From: CAYRGG01 sp964423745
Lineage (GTDB): Bacteria; Pseudomonadota; Gammaproteobacteria; Competibacterales; Competibacteraceae
DNA: 64,000 nt
Direction: 5' to 3'
Assembly: GCA_964423745.1 (NCBI GenBank)
Contig: CAYRGG010000007.1
Location: forward strand, 41,945-105,944
Shown: positions 52,959 to 61,274 of the stretch, piece by piece
How positions within the stretch are numbered: the stretch's first letter is position 1
Layout: every line of letters starts with the position of its first letter
The notes under the pieces: model-generated
What the model saw: only the letters and a program-made list of their open reading frames with translations
Databases searched by the model: none
Told to the model about the DNA's origin: nothing
Made by a program: the position numbers and the translations under genes

Positions 52959-53513
52959 TTATGAAGTTGATAGGTCTTTTTCTGGCGGTAGTGCAGCTTT
53001 AGCGGAATAATCGTTTACGTTTGTCATGGCAGTGCCAGTAACCTCGTCTGTTTTTGGCACAACACTGATACTTCCATTAGCTTCCAAGATCACCGCTTCT
53101 ATATTTTCAACGGCTCCTTTGCCACGTTGACGGATAGCAAAAAGCACATCGGCTTCAGTTATTCGCTCCTCTTGCATTGCACCGGTAAGAAACTGGCCTT
53201 GATACAATAATAGCCTTGGCCCAGATTTTACATAATTTTCAAACTGTTTGGAACGACTTGACAACGAAGAAATGGCATATTGTATACCGATAAGTACAGC
53301 AAATGCAGTCATACCTTCCATAATGACGGTATCTTTCGATAAAAGAATGTTTGCCAAAATAGAACCGATGGCTACAGTGACCACAAAATCAAAGGCTGTC
53401 ATAGTTGCAAGCGTTCGTTTACCAAACACCTGCAGCAAAGCGATCAAAGCTATATAGGCGACAATAGCGACAAGTAAGACACGCCCGATCCCAGACCAGT
53501 CGTCAAAAAACAT
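52959..53513 (-). CDS. DUF421 (YetF-like) membrane protein
   Basis: A 184-residue protein with three membrane spans in the first 90 residues (VLLVAIVAYIALIALLQVFG, TAFDFVVTVAIGSILANIL, GMTAFAVLIGIQYAISSLS). A cytoplasmic domain follows with GPRLLLYQGQFLTGAMQEERITEADVLFAIRQRG, the DUF421/YetF signature. Functions are unknown; relatives occur in spore and stress contexts. A strong -24/-12 promoter is located 103 bp upstream, so sigma-54 control is likely. Confidence 0.9.
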   Translation of the reverse strand: MFFDDWSGIGRVLLVAIVAYIALIALLQVFGKRTLATMTAFDFVVTVAIGSILANILLSKDTVIMEGMTAFAVLIGIQYAISSLSSRSKQFENYVKSGPRLLLYQGQFLTGAMQEERITEADVLFAIRQRGKGAVENIEAVILEANGSISVVPKTDEVTGTAMTNVNDYSAKAALPPEKDLSTS

Positions 53514-53615
53514 AGTATTTCCTTAGCGCTAGGCGCAATAAATTTAAAAAAACAAGACTTTCGCAAAAAGAACTTGCGTAGATTGTAGCGTAGATCTATC
53601 TAAAGATAATCATGC

Positions 53616-53632
53616 AGCAATCCATGTACCAA
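53616..53632 (-). promoter_or_regulatory. Sigma-54 promoter of the DUF421 gene
   Basis: On the minus strand TTGGTACATGGATTGCT matches the consensus TTGGCAC-N5-TTGCA/T with a single change in the -24 core (T for C) and correct spacing. The predicted start of transcription is about 53605, giving a leader of about 90 nt before the ATG at 53513. The 130-bp repeat (53675-53804) begins 42 bp upstream of it. Confidence 0.7.
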
Positions 53633-53674
53633 GTGTTAAAAGCCGCTGTTTTTTTCTAAACGTGTAAAAACGCA

Positions 53675-53804
53675 ATAAGTACTTGCCTATAAATTATCCG
53701 GTGTTATATCAGGAACGCTGTGAATACGTCCATGTACGCTCCATCGCCGTCTCCCAACGGCGAAGGCCCTTCCATAACACCGGATAACTTAGGGCGTTTT
53801 ACTT
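53675..53804. repeat. 130-bp MITE-like element, copy 1
   Basis: Identical over 130 bp to 63759-63888. The ends form an imperfect 31-bp inverted repeat whose inner part, TTATCCGGTGTTAT, is perfect. The core holds a CGCCGT/ACGGCG hairpin, and there is no ORF. It sits in the 554-bp spacer between the DUF421 and PilZ genes, upstream of the DUF421 sigma-54 promoter. The rest of that spacer (53805-54067) is AT-rich with no recognisable feature. Confidence 0.85.
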
Positions 53805-54067
53805 GATAAGATACAGAATTGATTTTCAATGATTTTTGTTTTTCCATTTGGAAGCTCTATGGAATAATCAAAAATCCATTTATTTCTGACTCATCTATAC
53901 TTTAGAAAATAACAAATTAAAATAATTAGCAGACATGAACAGGTTTTAAAGCGGGTTCTAAGACAGCTACCCATAGACTAGCCAATAACCAATCATACCC
54001 ATTAAAAACGATTCTGTAATCATTCACTTGTACCTTCGCTACTCTATAAACGTAAGAGAGTAAGCTA

Positions 54068-54361
54068 ATGATCGAAAACCGTCATAACAAACGCTTGACC
54101 ATGAAGCTCAGTGCTCGGCTTCTTCCCCCTAGAGGCGATCCAAACTACGGAAAAATTCGTAATATGAGTCTCGATGGCTTATTTTTTGAAACACCTTTGA
54201 AATTCCCTGTAAATAATACAGTCAAGGTCCAATTTACGCTTCCGGGCAAACAAACCAAGTCGTCTAAATCAACATTAACCGCGGTGGTGGTTCACAATAC
54301 GGATAAAGGGGTTGGTTTAAAGCTCCTGACGCCTATTCCTAATATATTAATGACGCTGTAA
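54068..54361 (+). CDS. PilZ-domain c-di-GMP-binding protein
   Basis: A 97-residue single PilZ domain. The N-terminal RHNKRLTMKLSAR provides the R-x3-R-type motif, and NMSLDGLFFET is the (D/N)-x-S-x-x-G motif, the two elements that bind cyclic di-GMP. The strands FTLPGKQTK, TLTAVVVHN and GVGLKLL complete the barrel. It is probably a stand-alone c-di-GMP receptor. Its partner is unknown and the mgtC-like gene follows 90 bp later. Confidence 0.85.
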   Translation: MIENRHNKRLTMKLSARLLPPRGDPNYGKIRNMSLDGLFFETPLKFPVNNTVKVQFTLPGKQTKSSKSTLTAVVVHNTDKGVGLKLLTPIPNILMTL

Positions 54362-54451
54362 ATAAGTATTAAAAGGTAGAAAGTAGACTTTTGATCTTTA
54401 TTTTTAAACGCTTTCGTAAGGTTTGATAGCGACTTTTTAGAAGCCACTTAT

Positions 54452-54940
54452 ATGGATTTCTTTATAAATACACTGCTAGCTGACTTACACGCTCAAGTTG
54501 ATGTTTTAATCAGCGTCATCATGGCAATGTTTTTTGGTGGATTAGTTGGCATTGAACGGGAATACGCTGATAAACCAGCTGGTTTTCGCACGCATATGTT
54601 GGTTGCTGGGGCCGCAGCCCTACTTGTCGGTCTAGCCGATGGTTTAATGCACCGTTTCACCAGTGAAGTTTATGGAGATATGTTGCGCACAGATCCTATG
54701 CGTATTGTAGAGGCTATCATCACCGGCGTCAGTTTTCTTGGCGCTGGCACTATCTTTCGTCGGGGTGAGAATAATTTAGTGAAGGGTTTGACTACCGCTG
54801 CATCTTTGTTATTGGTTAGCGGCATTGGAATAGCAATTGCTCTAAATCAGTTTGTTTTAGCTTTTGGCGTTACATCGATAAGTCTTATGGTGCTACGGTT
54901 GATGCGATTTATCGATAAAAAGATAGAAAAGAAATTTTAA
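54452..54940 (+). CDS. MgtC/SapB family membrane protein
   Basis: A 162-residue protein with four to five membrane spans and the MgtC signature: GGLVGIEREYADKPAGFRTHMLVAGAAAL, then ITGVSFLGAGTIFRRGENNLVKGLTTAASLL. The length equals the membrane domain only, without the C-terminal ACT-like domain of Salmonella MgtC, so it is of the SapB type. These proteins influence magnesium limitation, ATP synthase and phosphate homeostasis. It is convergent with csbD. Confidence 0.93.
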   Translation: MDFFINTLLADLHAQVDVLISVIMAMFFGGLVGIEREYADKPAGFRTHMLVAGAAALLVGLADGLMHRFTSEVYGDMLRTDPMRIVEAIITGVSFLGAGTIFRRGENNLVKGLTTAASLLLVSGIGIAIALNQFVLAFGVTSISLMVLRLMRFIDKKIEKKF

Positions 54941-55022
54941 TGCCATCGAACCGTAACACTTGAATGCCATGAATTGATAATGCACTCAATTAAAAATCAA
55001 AAATGTTTGATAACTTAAAACA

Positions 55023-55223
55023 TTAATGGTTCTTTTCGAAATCATCCACTTGGTTTTCTGCTTCTTCCCTGGCAATACCATACCTTTCTTGAATCTTACC
55101 AATTAAAACCTCTCGTCGACCTTCCACTTGTTCTAACTCATCGTCGGTCAATTCGCCCCAACGTTCTCGTACACTACCTTTAAACTGTTTCCAATTACCT
55201 TTAACTTGATCCCAATTCAACAT
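55023..55223 (-). CDS. csbD: CsbD family stress protein
   Basis: A 66-residue protein with the complete CsbD pattern: LNWDQVKGNWKQFKGSVRERWGELTDDELEQVEG and IGKIQERYGIAREEAENQVDDF. CsbD proteins are abundant general-stress proteins whose biochemical role is unknown. The gene has a strong ribosome binding site (GGAGGTTAATT before ATG) and a good -24/-12 promoter 76 bp upstream. It shares a divergent control region with the entericidin-like gene. Confidence 0.95.
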   Translation of the reverse strand: MLNWDQVKGNWKQFKGSVRERWGELTDDELEQVEGRREVLIGKIQERYGIAREEAENQVDDFEKNH

Positions 55224-55298
55224 AATTAACCTCCAGATTAAAATTACTTATTACTTTCAAAATCAAATAAAACCTTTGTATTAAACCTTATAAATTTT

Positions 55299-55315
55299 TG
55301 CAAGTCACATGCCAG
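55299..55315 (-). promoter_or_regulatory. Sigma-54 promoter of csbD
   Basis: On the minus strand CTGGCATGTGACTTGCA matches YTGGCACGRNNNTTGCW at all core positions except T for C in GGCAC. The GG and GC are ten bases apart. The predicted start is near 55288, leaving a 65-nt leader. The tandem palindromes at 55434-55466 are centred about 160 bp upstream of that start, the usual place for an enhancer-binding protein. Confidence 0.75.
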
Positions 55316-55433
55316 CGCTTGACATTTTTTAAAAGTAAGCTAAAAACCTGAATGTTTTCAGGTTTAATGTTTTACCAATAACCATTTAAGGCGCTTTTCT
55401 TTAAAAAAACATAAATAACAACATCCCAAAAGA

Positions 55434-55466
55434 TAGTAAAACTTACAAAGATTGTAAAATTTACAA
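55434..55466. promoter_or_regulatory. Shared upstream activator-type sites between two divergent sigma-54 promoters
   Basis: TAGTAAAACTTACAA (55434-55448) and the perfect TTGTAAAATTTACAA (55452-55466) are two 15-bp palindromes with centres 18 bp apart. They sit almost midway between the csbD and entericidin-like sigma-54 promoters, about 160 and 170 bp from the predicted starts. The rest of the 454-bp spacer is AT-rich and has no gene; a 28-codon ORF beginning near 55490 is probably chance. Confidence 0.65.
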
Positions 55467-55591
55467 CTTCTCAAAGAAAAAGTCATTTATGGAAGCGCTC
55501 TACAATAAATTTACCTCTGAATATTTTTCATATTTATTATTAACATTTTTTGTTTACGATATGTCTTTTAATTAAAATACTTAAAAAGGCA

Positions 55592-55608
55592 TTGGAACAG
55601 TACTTGCA
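55592..55608 (+). promoter_or_regulatory. Sigma-54 promoter of the entericidin-like gene
   Basis: TTGGAACAGTACTTGCA has TTGG, AC and TTGCA of the -24/-12 consensus with correct spacing and A for C at one core position. The predicted start is near 55620, 58 nt before the ATG. The string TTGGAAC also pairs with GTTCCAA at 55609-55615, so a small hairpin overlaps the promoter. Confidence 0.7.
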
Positions 55609-55677
55609 GTTCCAAAACCATAATCCTATGAACGGATTAGTTTTTATAGCAACAATTTAAAATTATGGGGAATAACA

Positions 55678-55848
55678 ATGAACTTTAAAATGCTACGTTT
55701 TGGTTTACTTTGCACATTACTAATATTGACGAGTCAACTATTTTTAGCAGGTTGCAATACAATTTCTGGAATGGGTGAAGATATCGAAGAAGCAGGAGAT
55801 GCTATTGGGGAAACTATTGAAGATGAAGATGAAGATGACGAGTTTTAA
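55678..55848 (+). CDS. Entericidin-like small lipoprotein
   Basis: A 56-residue precursor. The signal sequence LLCTLLILTSQLFLAGC has a perfect lipobox L-A-G-C, so the Cys at 28 is lipidated. The mature part CNTISGMGEDIEEAGDAIGETI matches the entericidin A/B family and ends in an unusual acidic tail (EDEDEDDEF). E. coli entericidins are a stationary-phase toxin/antidote pair; here only one is present. GGGGAAT precedes the ATG. Sigma-54 control from 55592 is likely, and a strong hairpin follows the gene. Confidence 0.88.
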   Translation: MNFKMLRFGLLCTLLILTSQLFLAGCNTISGMGEDIEEAGDAIGETIEDEDEDDEF

Positions 55849-55947
55849 AAATAGTGTTTCTCGTGGATAGTTAAACATATAACAATCTATACTCGTCACA
55901 ACTGGTATAGGCAAAAGGCAGTAATTTTAAAAATGCTTTTTTTGATA

Positions 55948-56007
55948 AAAACCCGTTCTATGATGGGCCGCCATAGAATTTGTTTAGTTTTTCCTAGAAC
56001 GGGTTTT
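55948..56007 (+). terminator. Intrinsic terminator after the entericidin-like gene
   Basis: AAAACCCGTTCTA and TAGAACGGGTTTT are perfect 13-bp complements, followed by T residues on the plus strand. The 34-nt loop holds a second small stem (CTATG...CATAG). It begins 100 bp after the stop codon, before the AI-2E gene. Confidence 0.75.
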
Positions 56008-56065
56008 TTAAAAAATTTTCCGTGGCTTAGTATTTATGCCATCACCTCCACAGAGGTAACTTTAC

Positions 56066-57133
56066 ATGGCCACTGTGGATAAACCCTCATATTTGACCGA
56101 GCAACCCTTTAACCGTCGTCTACTTAGCACTATTAGTATTGCCACGTTAGTAGGCATAGGACTGCTCCTTTCTTGGCATATAGCTGATGTGCTACTGCTT
56201 ATTTTTGCAGGCATCCTTTTAGCTGTTTTGCTCTATGGTATTGCTGCGCAAATAAACACCTATACACGCATACCCCTCGCTTGGGCTAAATTTATTGCCG
56301 TCATGCTGCTGGTTTTATCGTTAGGTGGCACTATCTGGTTGCTTGCTCCTCCGCTTGTGGATGGGATTGACGAAATGATGGATAGGTTACCCCAAGCGTT
56401 AACTCTATTGCAGAACGCGATGCGGTCTTATGGTGTCACCATCGATTTGCCAACTAATTCCTCGCTGCAAAGCGCCACCAGTACTTTGCTGAGCTCTGGA
56501 ATAATCAGCCGATTGACGGATTGGTTCTCTACGGCGATAGGTGTGTTTACGAGTGTGCTGATTATTATGTTCAGCGGGCTTTATTTTACACTTGAACCTA
56601 AAACCTACGTTGATGGCCTGCTACGTCTACTGCCTATCAGCAAACGTCAACGGACTAGTACAGTGCTAAAAACCATCAGCCATTCCCTACGTTGGTGGTT
56701 TTTGGGTCGTTTTTGCTCCATGGCGGTTGTCGGCATCTTTACCTATATCGGTTTAATCTGGCTTGGCTTACCTGCAGCCTTTGCCTTGGCCACCTTTGCT
56801 GGGTTGTTATCCTTTATCCCCAATCTAGGACCTATTTTGTCCACCATACCCGCAGTCATGGTGGGTTTAGCGCAAGGACCGTCTACGGCACTTTATGTTT
56901 TAGGGGTTTATGCCGGCATTCAAACCATAGAAAGTTACTTTATCACACCGATGATTCAACGCAGTGCTGTTTCACTGCCTCCCGTCTTTCTTCTGTTAGT
57001 GCAACTGGCCATGGGCGTGTTATTTGGCGCACTCGGGTTGCTGTTAGCGACTCCCTTGGCGGTTATTTTGGTGATTTCTACACAAATGTTTTATATCGAG
57101 GACATTCTTGGCGATCGAGTAGAGCTAAGCTAA
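56066..57133 (+). CDS. AI-2E family permease (PerM/TqsA-like)
   Basis: A 355-residue protein with about eight membrane spans: early segments ISIATLVGIGLLLSWHIADVLLLIFAGILLAVLLYG, and in the second half WWFLGRFCSMAVVGIFTYIGL, PAAFALATFAGLLSFIPNLGPILSTIPAVM and GLLLATPLAVIL. F-x-P-x-x-G-P is the family signature. Substrates vary (AI-2, sodium/proton exchange) and cannot be assigned. A second family member is at 58652, on the other strand. Confidence 0.92.
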   Translation: MATVDKPSYLTEQPFNRRLLSTISIATLVGIGLLLSWHIADVLLLIFAGILLAVLLYGIAAQINTYTRIPLAWAKFIAVMLLVLSLGGTIWLLAPPLVDGIDEMMDRLPQALTLLQNAMRSYGVTIDLPTNSSLQSATSTLLSSGIISRLTDWFSTAIGVFTSVLIIMFSGLYFTLEPKTYVDGLLRLLPISKRQRTSTVLKTISHSLRWWFLGRFCSMAVVGIFTYIGLIWLGLPAAFALATFAGLLSFIPNLGPILSTIPAVMVGLAQGPSTALYVLGVYAGIQTIESYFITPMIQRSAVSLPPVFLLLVQLAMGVLFGALGLLLATPLAVILVISTQMFYIEDILGDRVELS

Positions 57134-57185
57134 AAAGCCGAACATAAAAATTATGCATTACAGCAAAACAATTGAGGCTTTTTTT

Positions 57186-58643
57186 ATGGTCCATCGTATT
57201 AAAATAAAAACACCTTTTTTTCATCGGCTTATTACTTCCCCCGTTGGCAAGCCTATGGAAACCCCATGGTATGAACGACTAAGAATGCAGTCACTGCATT
57301 GGGAGTTTACAACCGCCCGGGTTGCGGCAGCCGCTCGAGTGACCTCAGAGGGGGATATTGATGATTTTTTAAAGGAACTCGGCTTGGCTTTAAATGCAGC
57401 GCCTCGCTTGCGTCAACGCATTGGTAAAGCGTTACGAACTTATAAAACACTCGATAAAGCATTCAACGATATCTTACAAGACTGGGAAACCGCTTTTTGG
57501 ACTAGTGCTAGTTATGCTGATGAAGAGCGGATTTTTCTGGAGCAATCCCGACGCGAGAAAGCCACCCAATGGGTAAAGCCTACTAACATATTTGGCTTTC
57601 TCGGACGCAATGAACTGATCCCTGCAGTGGGCTTTAATGTACCGACCCCCAATACTGTGTTTTCAAAATACGCTGCTGCACTGACTAACCCTCATCTGCT
57701 CTATGGGGCGCCCCATGAATTGCCGGAGCCGCAAATCTCACACGCTCTACCTGGTCCAGCAGGTAAAGAATATTGGATCCGCTTTACAACCCCATCCTCA
57801 TTTTTGCGAGACACGGTATATGCCCGGGTTTATGAACCAAATCACACATCTCCCGATACGCTACCTACCCTGATCTATGCCAGTGGCTTAGGCATGGCTT
57901 ATGACCACAACCTTTATTGGCCTGAGGAAGAGTATTTGGGCCGCTCGTTAGCCAAGCAAGGGTACCGGGTTGTGTTGGTGGAATCACCTTGGCATGGCCG
58001 GCGCACACCCATGGGTAGTTATAGTGGTGAACGATTTTTAGCAGAAGTACCGGTCAGTTTCATTGAATTTTATAGTGCCCAAATTCGCGAGATAGCTATA
58101 CTTATTGGCTGGGCACGGGGTTTAGGCGCACCTAGGGTAACTGTCGGTGGCCTAAGCTTAGGTGGCATTGTCGCTCAACAGGTGGCAAGCTGGTGCGGAA
58201 CCTGGCCAAAAACCTTGCGCCCTGACACGATCGTTATGGTAGCAAACTGCGGACAAGCTACCCGTGGTTTATTGGACAGCGCCATAGGCATCGAGCTAAG
58301 CGTTGATAAAGCCGTTCACCGCGCCGGTTGGGATGAAAAACACCTGCAGGGTTTGCATCCGTTATTGGACCCAAAACCTAAACCGGGTCTGGATCCAAAC
58401 TGTATCTTTGCCATTCTTGGCGAATACGATCGCACAACACCTTATCCCTTTGCAGCTCAGCTGCTGGATGACTGGGAAGTGCCTCAGGCAAATCGGTTGA
58501 TTTGGAAAACAGGACATTTTGGTGTACTTGTGCGCATGATCCGCCGCCCCGAAGTTAAGCAGTTTATAACCTATGCTATGAATCAATCCATACAACCATC
58601 TCAGAAACTGGTCAAACAAAACCCGGCCGCGGTCAAGGTATAA
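57186..58643 (+). CDS. Alpha/beta hydrolase (ABHD18-like)
   Basis: A 485-residue soluble protein. The nucleophile is in VGGLSLGGIVAQQV (G-x-S-x-G), the acid in ILGEYDRTTPYPFA and the His in KTGHFGVLVRM, all in the order of an alpha/beta hydrolase. The oxyanion-side segment LVESPWHGRRTPMGSYSGERF resembles the ABHD18/DUF2048 group. The N-terminal 170 residues are helical and not typical. I start at ATG 57186, which has GAGG at the right distance; an ATG 33 bases upstream has none. Substrate unknown. Confidence 0.75.
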   Translation: MVHRIKIKTPFFHRLITSPVGKPMETPWYERLRMQSLHWEFTTARVAAAARVTSEGDIDDFLKELGLALNAAPRLRQRIGKALRTYKTLDKAFNDILQDWETAFWTSASYADEERIFLEQSRREKATQWVKPTNIFGFLGRNELIPAVGFNVPTPNTVFSKYAAALTNPHLLYGAPHELPEPQISHALPGPAGKEYWIRFTTPSSFLRDTVYARVYEPNHTSPDTLPTLIYASGLGMAYDHNLYWPEEEYLGRSLAKQGYRVVLVESPWHGRRTPMGSYSGERFLAEVPVSFIEFYSAQIREIAILIGWARGLGAPRVTVGGLSLGGIVAQQVASWCGTWPKTLRPDTIVMVANCGQATRGLLDSAIGIELSVDKAVHRAGWDEKHLQGLHPLLDPKPKPGLDPNCIFAILGEYDRTTPYPFAAQLLDDWEVPQANRLIWKTGHFGVLVRMIRRPEVKQFITYAMNQSIQPSQKLVKQNPAAVKV

Positions 58644-58651
58644 ACTATGTC

Positions 58652-59839
58652 TTATACGTTATAACTTTTAGTTTCTTCCGCCTTGGGAACCATGGGTAAG
58701 TGCCGCTCACCTACCCATTCCCGCCACACCGCAAGCAATAGCGCGACGGCAATGGGGCCTAAAAACAGACCCAATAAACCAAAACTTGCCACACCACCTA
58801 GCACACTAAACACTACTAATAAAAATGGAATACGCGTACTACCACTAATCACTAAAGGTCGCACTAAATTATCAATCCAACTGATGGCCACCACTCCCCA
58901 AATAAACAAACCAATCCCGGCAAAAACATGACCGTTCCACAACAACCATAGAGAAATAGGCACCCAGATAATGGGTGGACCAAAAGGCACTAAGGCAAAT
59001 ATGGCTGTTAGCGCACCATACATCGCCGATCCAGGAACGCCTGCTATCCAATAGCCAATACCTGCTACAATGCCTTGCGCAAGGGCTGTTAGAATCAACC
59101 CATACAAGACGGCTTGACTGGTTTCCGCCATAGCCGTCAAATAGGCATTACCACGTCTTCCTAAAAAGCGTCTTAAGACTAAACGAGTTTGCACCAACAA
59201 CCCTTCGCCATCACGGTACAAAAAGAATACCGCTAACACCGCTAAGGCAAATTTAGCGACGTTCAGCCCCATACCGCCGAGTATTTGCGCCGCCTCATTA
59301 GCCCACGGTGTGGCCCATTCCATGAGTTGCGCCCTTAGCGCAGTGGGTTCTTCCGGTAATTGATCGACAAACTGCTGTAATGTGCTTCCTAACCACGGCG
59401 TTCGTCTGAGAAATTCGGGTAATTTGTTTGATGGATCAGATAAATATTCGCCAACAATACGAAAAAAAATGGGTAGATCGGCCTGCAATACAGCAATCAA
59501 CCAGATGAATGGCCATACAAAAACGGCTGCTAATCCAACCGTCATTATAAGTGCGCTTACATTAGGACGTTCTGGGAACATATGGTGTACCCGTTGGTAA
59601 AGAGGCCATGTTAGATAAGCAAGAATCATAGCCCATACCACCGGTCCAATAAAAAGATGAAGCACTGCGTAATTAAACAGCAACAACCCCACGAGAAATA
59701 AACCAAACATCAACCGACGCACTAGTAAAAAGGTTGTTCGTCTGTCCAATACCAGGCTAAATTCTCGACGATCGGAGGTGGGGGCATTAGGTTCTTTGTG
59801 ATGCGAAGTTCCGCTAGCAACAGCTAATTGATCAGTCAT
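58652..59839 (-). CDS. AI-2E family permease, second copy
   Basis: A 395-residue membrane protein with the same architecture as the gene at 56066 (ALVPFGPPIIWVPISLWLLWNG, GLFLGPIAVALLLAVWREWV), but with a more polar N-terminus of about 35 residues and an insertion near residues 120-170 (LSDPSNKLPEFLRRTPWLGS). The two are paralogues of different subgroups rather than a recent duplication. The gene starts 12 bp after PAP2 on the same strand, a probable operon, and is convergent with the hydrolase gene. Confidence 0.92.
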   Translation of the reverse strand: MTDQLAVASGTSHHKEPNAPTSDRREFSLVLDRRTTFLLVRRLMFGLFLVGLLLFNYAVLHLFIGPVVWAMILAYLTWPLYQRVHHMFPERPNVSALIMTVGLAAVFVWPFIWLIAVLQADLPIFFRIVGEYLSDPSNKLPEFLRRTPWLGSTLQQFVDQLPEEPTALRAQLMEWATPWANEAAQILGGMGLNVAKFALAVLAVFFLYRDGEGLLVQTRLVLRRFLGRRGNAYLTAMAETSQAVLYGLILTALAQGIVAGIGYWIAGVPGSAMYGALTAIFALVPFGPPIIWVPISLWLLWNGHVFAGIGLFIWGVVAISWIDNLVRPLVISGSTRIPFLLVVFSVLGGVASFGLLGLFLGPIAVALLLAVWREWVGERHLPMVPKAEETKSYNV

Positions 59840-59851
59840 CAGTTATTATTC

Positions 59852-60589
59852 CTAGTTACAGGGAGTCGTTATGGTGTTAACACTTCCCTGTTGTTGCAAC
59901 CGGCGCAAAACGATCCAACTCATGAGCGCCCAAGTCGCGCCCGCCGCCCAACCCGCTAAAACATCGGTGGGCCAGTGCACCCCTAAATACACGCGGCTAA
60001 AACCCACCACTAAGGTCAACAGCACCGAGAATACAAAAATATACGCTTTTAAACGTCGTTTAGGCTGAGTACGCACCAGTAACGCCCCTAAAGTTAAATA
60101 AACAATGGCTGAGAGCATCGCATGTCCACTGGGAAAGCTTGCTGTATAAACCGCGACTTCATGGGGGACCAAATCTGGGCGCGGCCGGTCAAAACCTATT
60201 TTAAGAAACGTGTTTAGCAGCATTCCGCCACCTATGGCGATGATAACTAACAACGCAGTTTTAGCTAGCCGTAGCAGTAGTAAATATCCCGCCACGGCTA
60301 GCGTCCAAATTGTCAACAGTCCATAACCACCGAGGGCAGTAAAATCCCGCATTAACTCCTCGAACCATTTTGGACCAAGGGGATCTGAGACATCCGCTGG
60401 ATTACGCAACGCTAAAAGTAGCATCCTATCCAAAGCCCGGGTATCGCCTTCCATTACCTCCTCGGCCAACTCGGCAAACCCCCAACAACCGATCAAAATA
60501 AACGCTAACCATATCAGTCTATGTAATTCATAATGACTGAACAACGTTACCCAATGATTAACAGTGGGTGGTAAGGTACGAATACTCAA
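59852..60589 (-). CDS. PAP2-family membrane phosphatase
   Basis: A 245-residue protein with six membrane spans and all three PAP2 motifs: KIGFDRPRP, FPSGH and SRVYLGVHWPTD. Such enzymes dephosphorylate phosphatidic acid, PG-phosphate or undecaprenyl pyrophosphate on the periplasmic side. Eight to fifteen residues before motif I the helix LLVIIAIGGGMLLNTFL is typical. It is followed directly by the AI-2E gene. Confidence 0.93.
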   Translation of the reverse strand: MSIRTLPPTVNHWVTLFSHYELHRLIWLAFILIGCWGFAELAEEVMEGDTRALDRMLLLALRNPADVSDPLGPKWFEELMRDFTALGGYGLLTIWTLAVAGYLLLLRLAKTALLVIIAIGGGMLLNTFLKIGFDRPRPDLVPHEVAVYTASFPSGHAMLSAIVYLTLGALLVRTQPKRRLKAYIFVFSVLLTLVVGFSRVYLGVHWPTDVLAGWAAGATWALMSWIVLRRLQQQGSVNTITTPCN

Positions 60590-60692
60590 TGTCTAAAAAT
60601 CTCTAGTCTAATTAGAAACGGCGTGGATGAGTTAATACCTTTTACAGCATTAAGTTTTGTACGACACAATGCTTAAATTTTTTTAGGGTTTT

Positions 60693-60974
60693 CTACTCTT
60701 CGGCTATAAACCCATATTCTCCATCTGTTATTTCTTCAACCTGTTCATCATCAAACGTTATTACCTTCAAAAACTCATTGGGGCCAAAATTATAAATCCA
60801 TTGATCGGCTCCAAACACTTCATCGTCAACTCGAAAAGGTTCTCCACAAGCATTGTATACCCGGGACTTAAGATCACCTGTAGTAATTAGCTCTGTGCCA
60901 CAACGCATTTGTGCTATTGCATTGGCGGAAACCATGAGTAGCGACAAAACAATAATAAATTTAACCTTTTTCAT
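60693..60974 (-). CDS. DUF2845 family secreted protein
   Basis: A 93-residue protein with a signal peptide (FIIVLSLLMVSANAIAQ). The DUF2845 signature MRCGTELITTGDLKSRVYNACGEP has two conserved cysteines, followed by a WIYNFGPNEFLKVITFDD strand. The family has no known function. The 300-bp region upstream (60975-61274) contains no gene, promoter motif or repeat that I can support. Confidence 0.88.
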   Translation of the reverse strand: MKKVKFIIVLSLLMVSANAIAQMRCGTELITTGDLKSRVYNACGEPFRVDDEVFGADQWIYNFGPNEFLKVITFDDEQVEEITDGEYGFIAEE

Positions 60975-61274
60975 GGCGTTTTACTCCTTAGAGATAATCA
61001 ACATCACGATAGCGATCAGGCTAATCAATGTCAGTTTCTGACGCAGGTTTATCGGCAACTGTGAGAAGTCACCCTCATTTAGGGATTACAAAGTTTATGC
61101 CAAATGAGAAAATATCAACTTAGCCTCCAAAAAATAAGCTTAATGCTAACTTAAACTTGTTGGTTTAAGCCCAAATGGATGTTTTTGAAAGTGATATGGA
61201 TTTTTGATCAGGAAGGCAACCAAACAGTTGCCTATATTTCTTTTGCGTACTTTAAGAAAGCAATGACTATTTTT

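Noticed and set aside
53940..53970. GG-N10-GC string near 53950 upstream of the PilZ gene
   Set aside because: Only the two dinucleotides and a few flanking bases match; both core elements are poor.
55592..55615. Sigma-E promoter reading of GGAAC...TCCAA
   Set aside because: The distance between the two elements is about five bases too short for sigma-E, while the sigma-54 spacing is exact.
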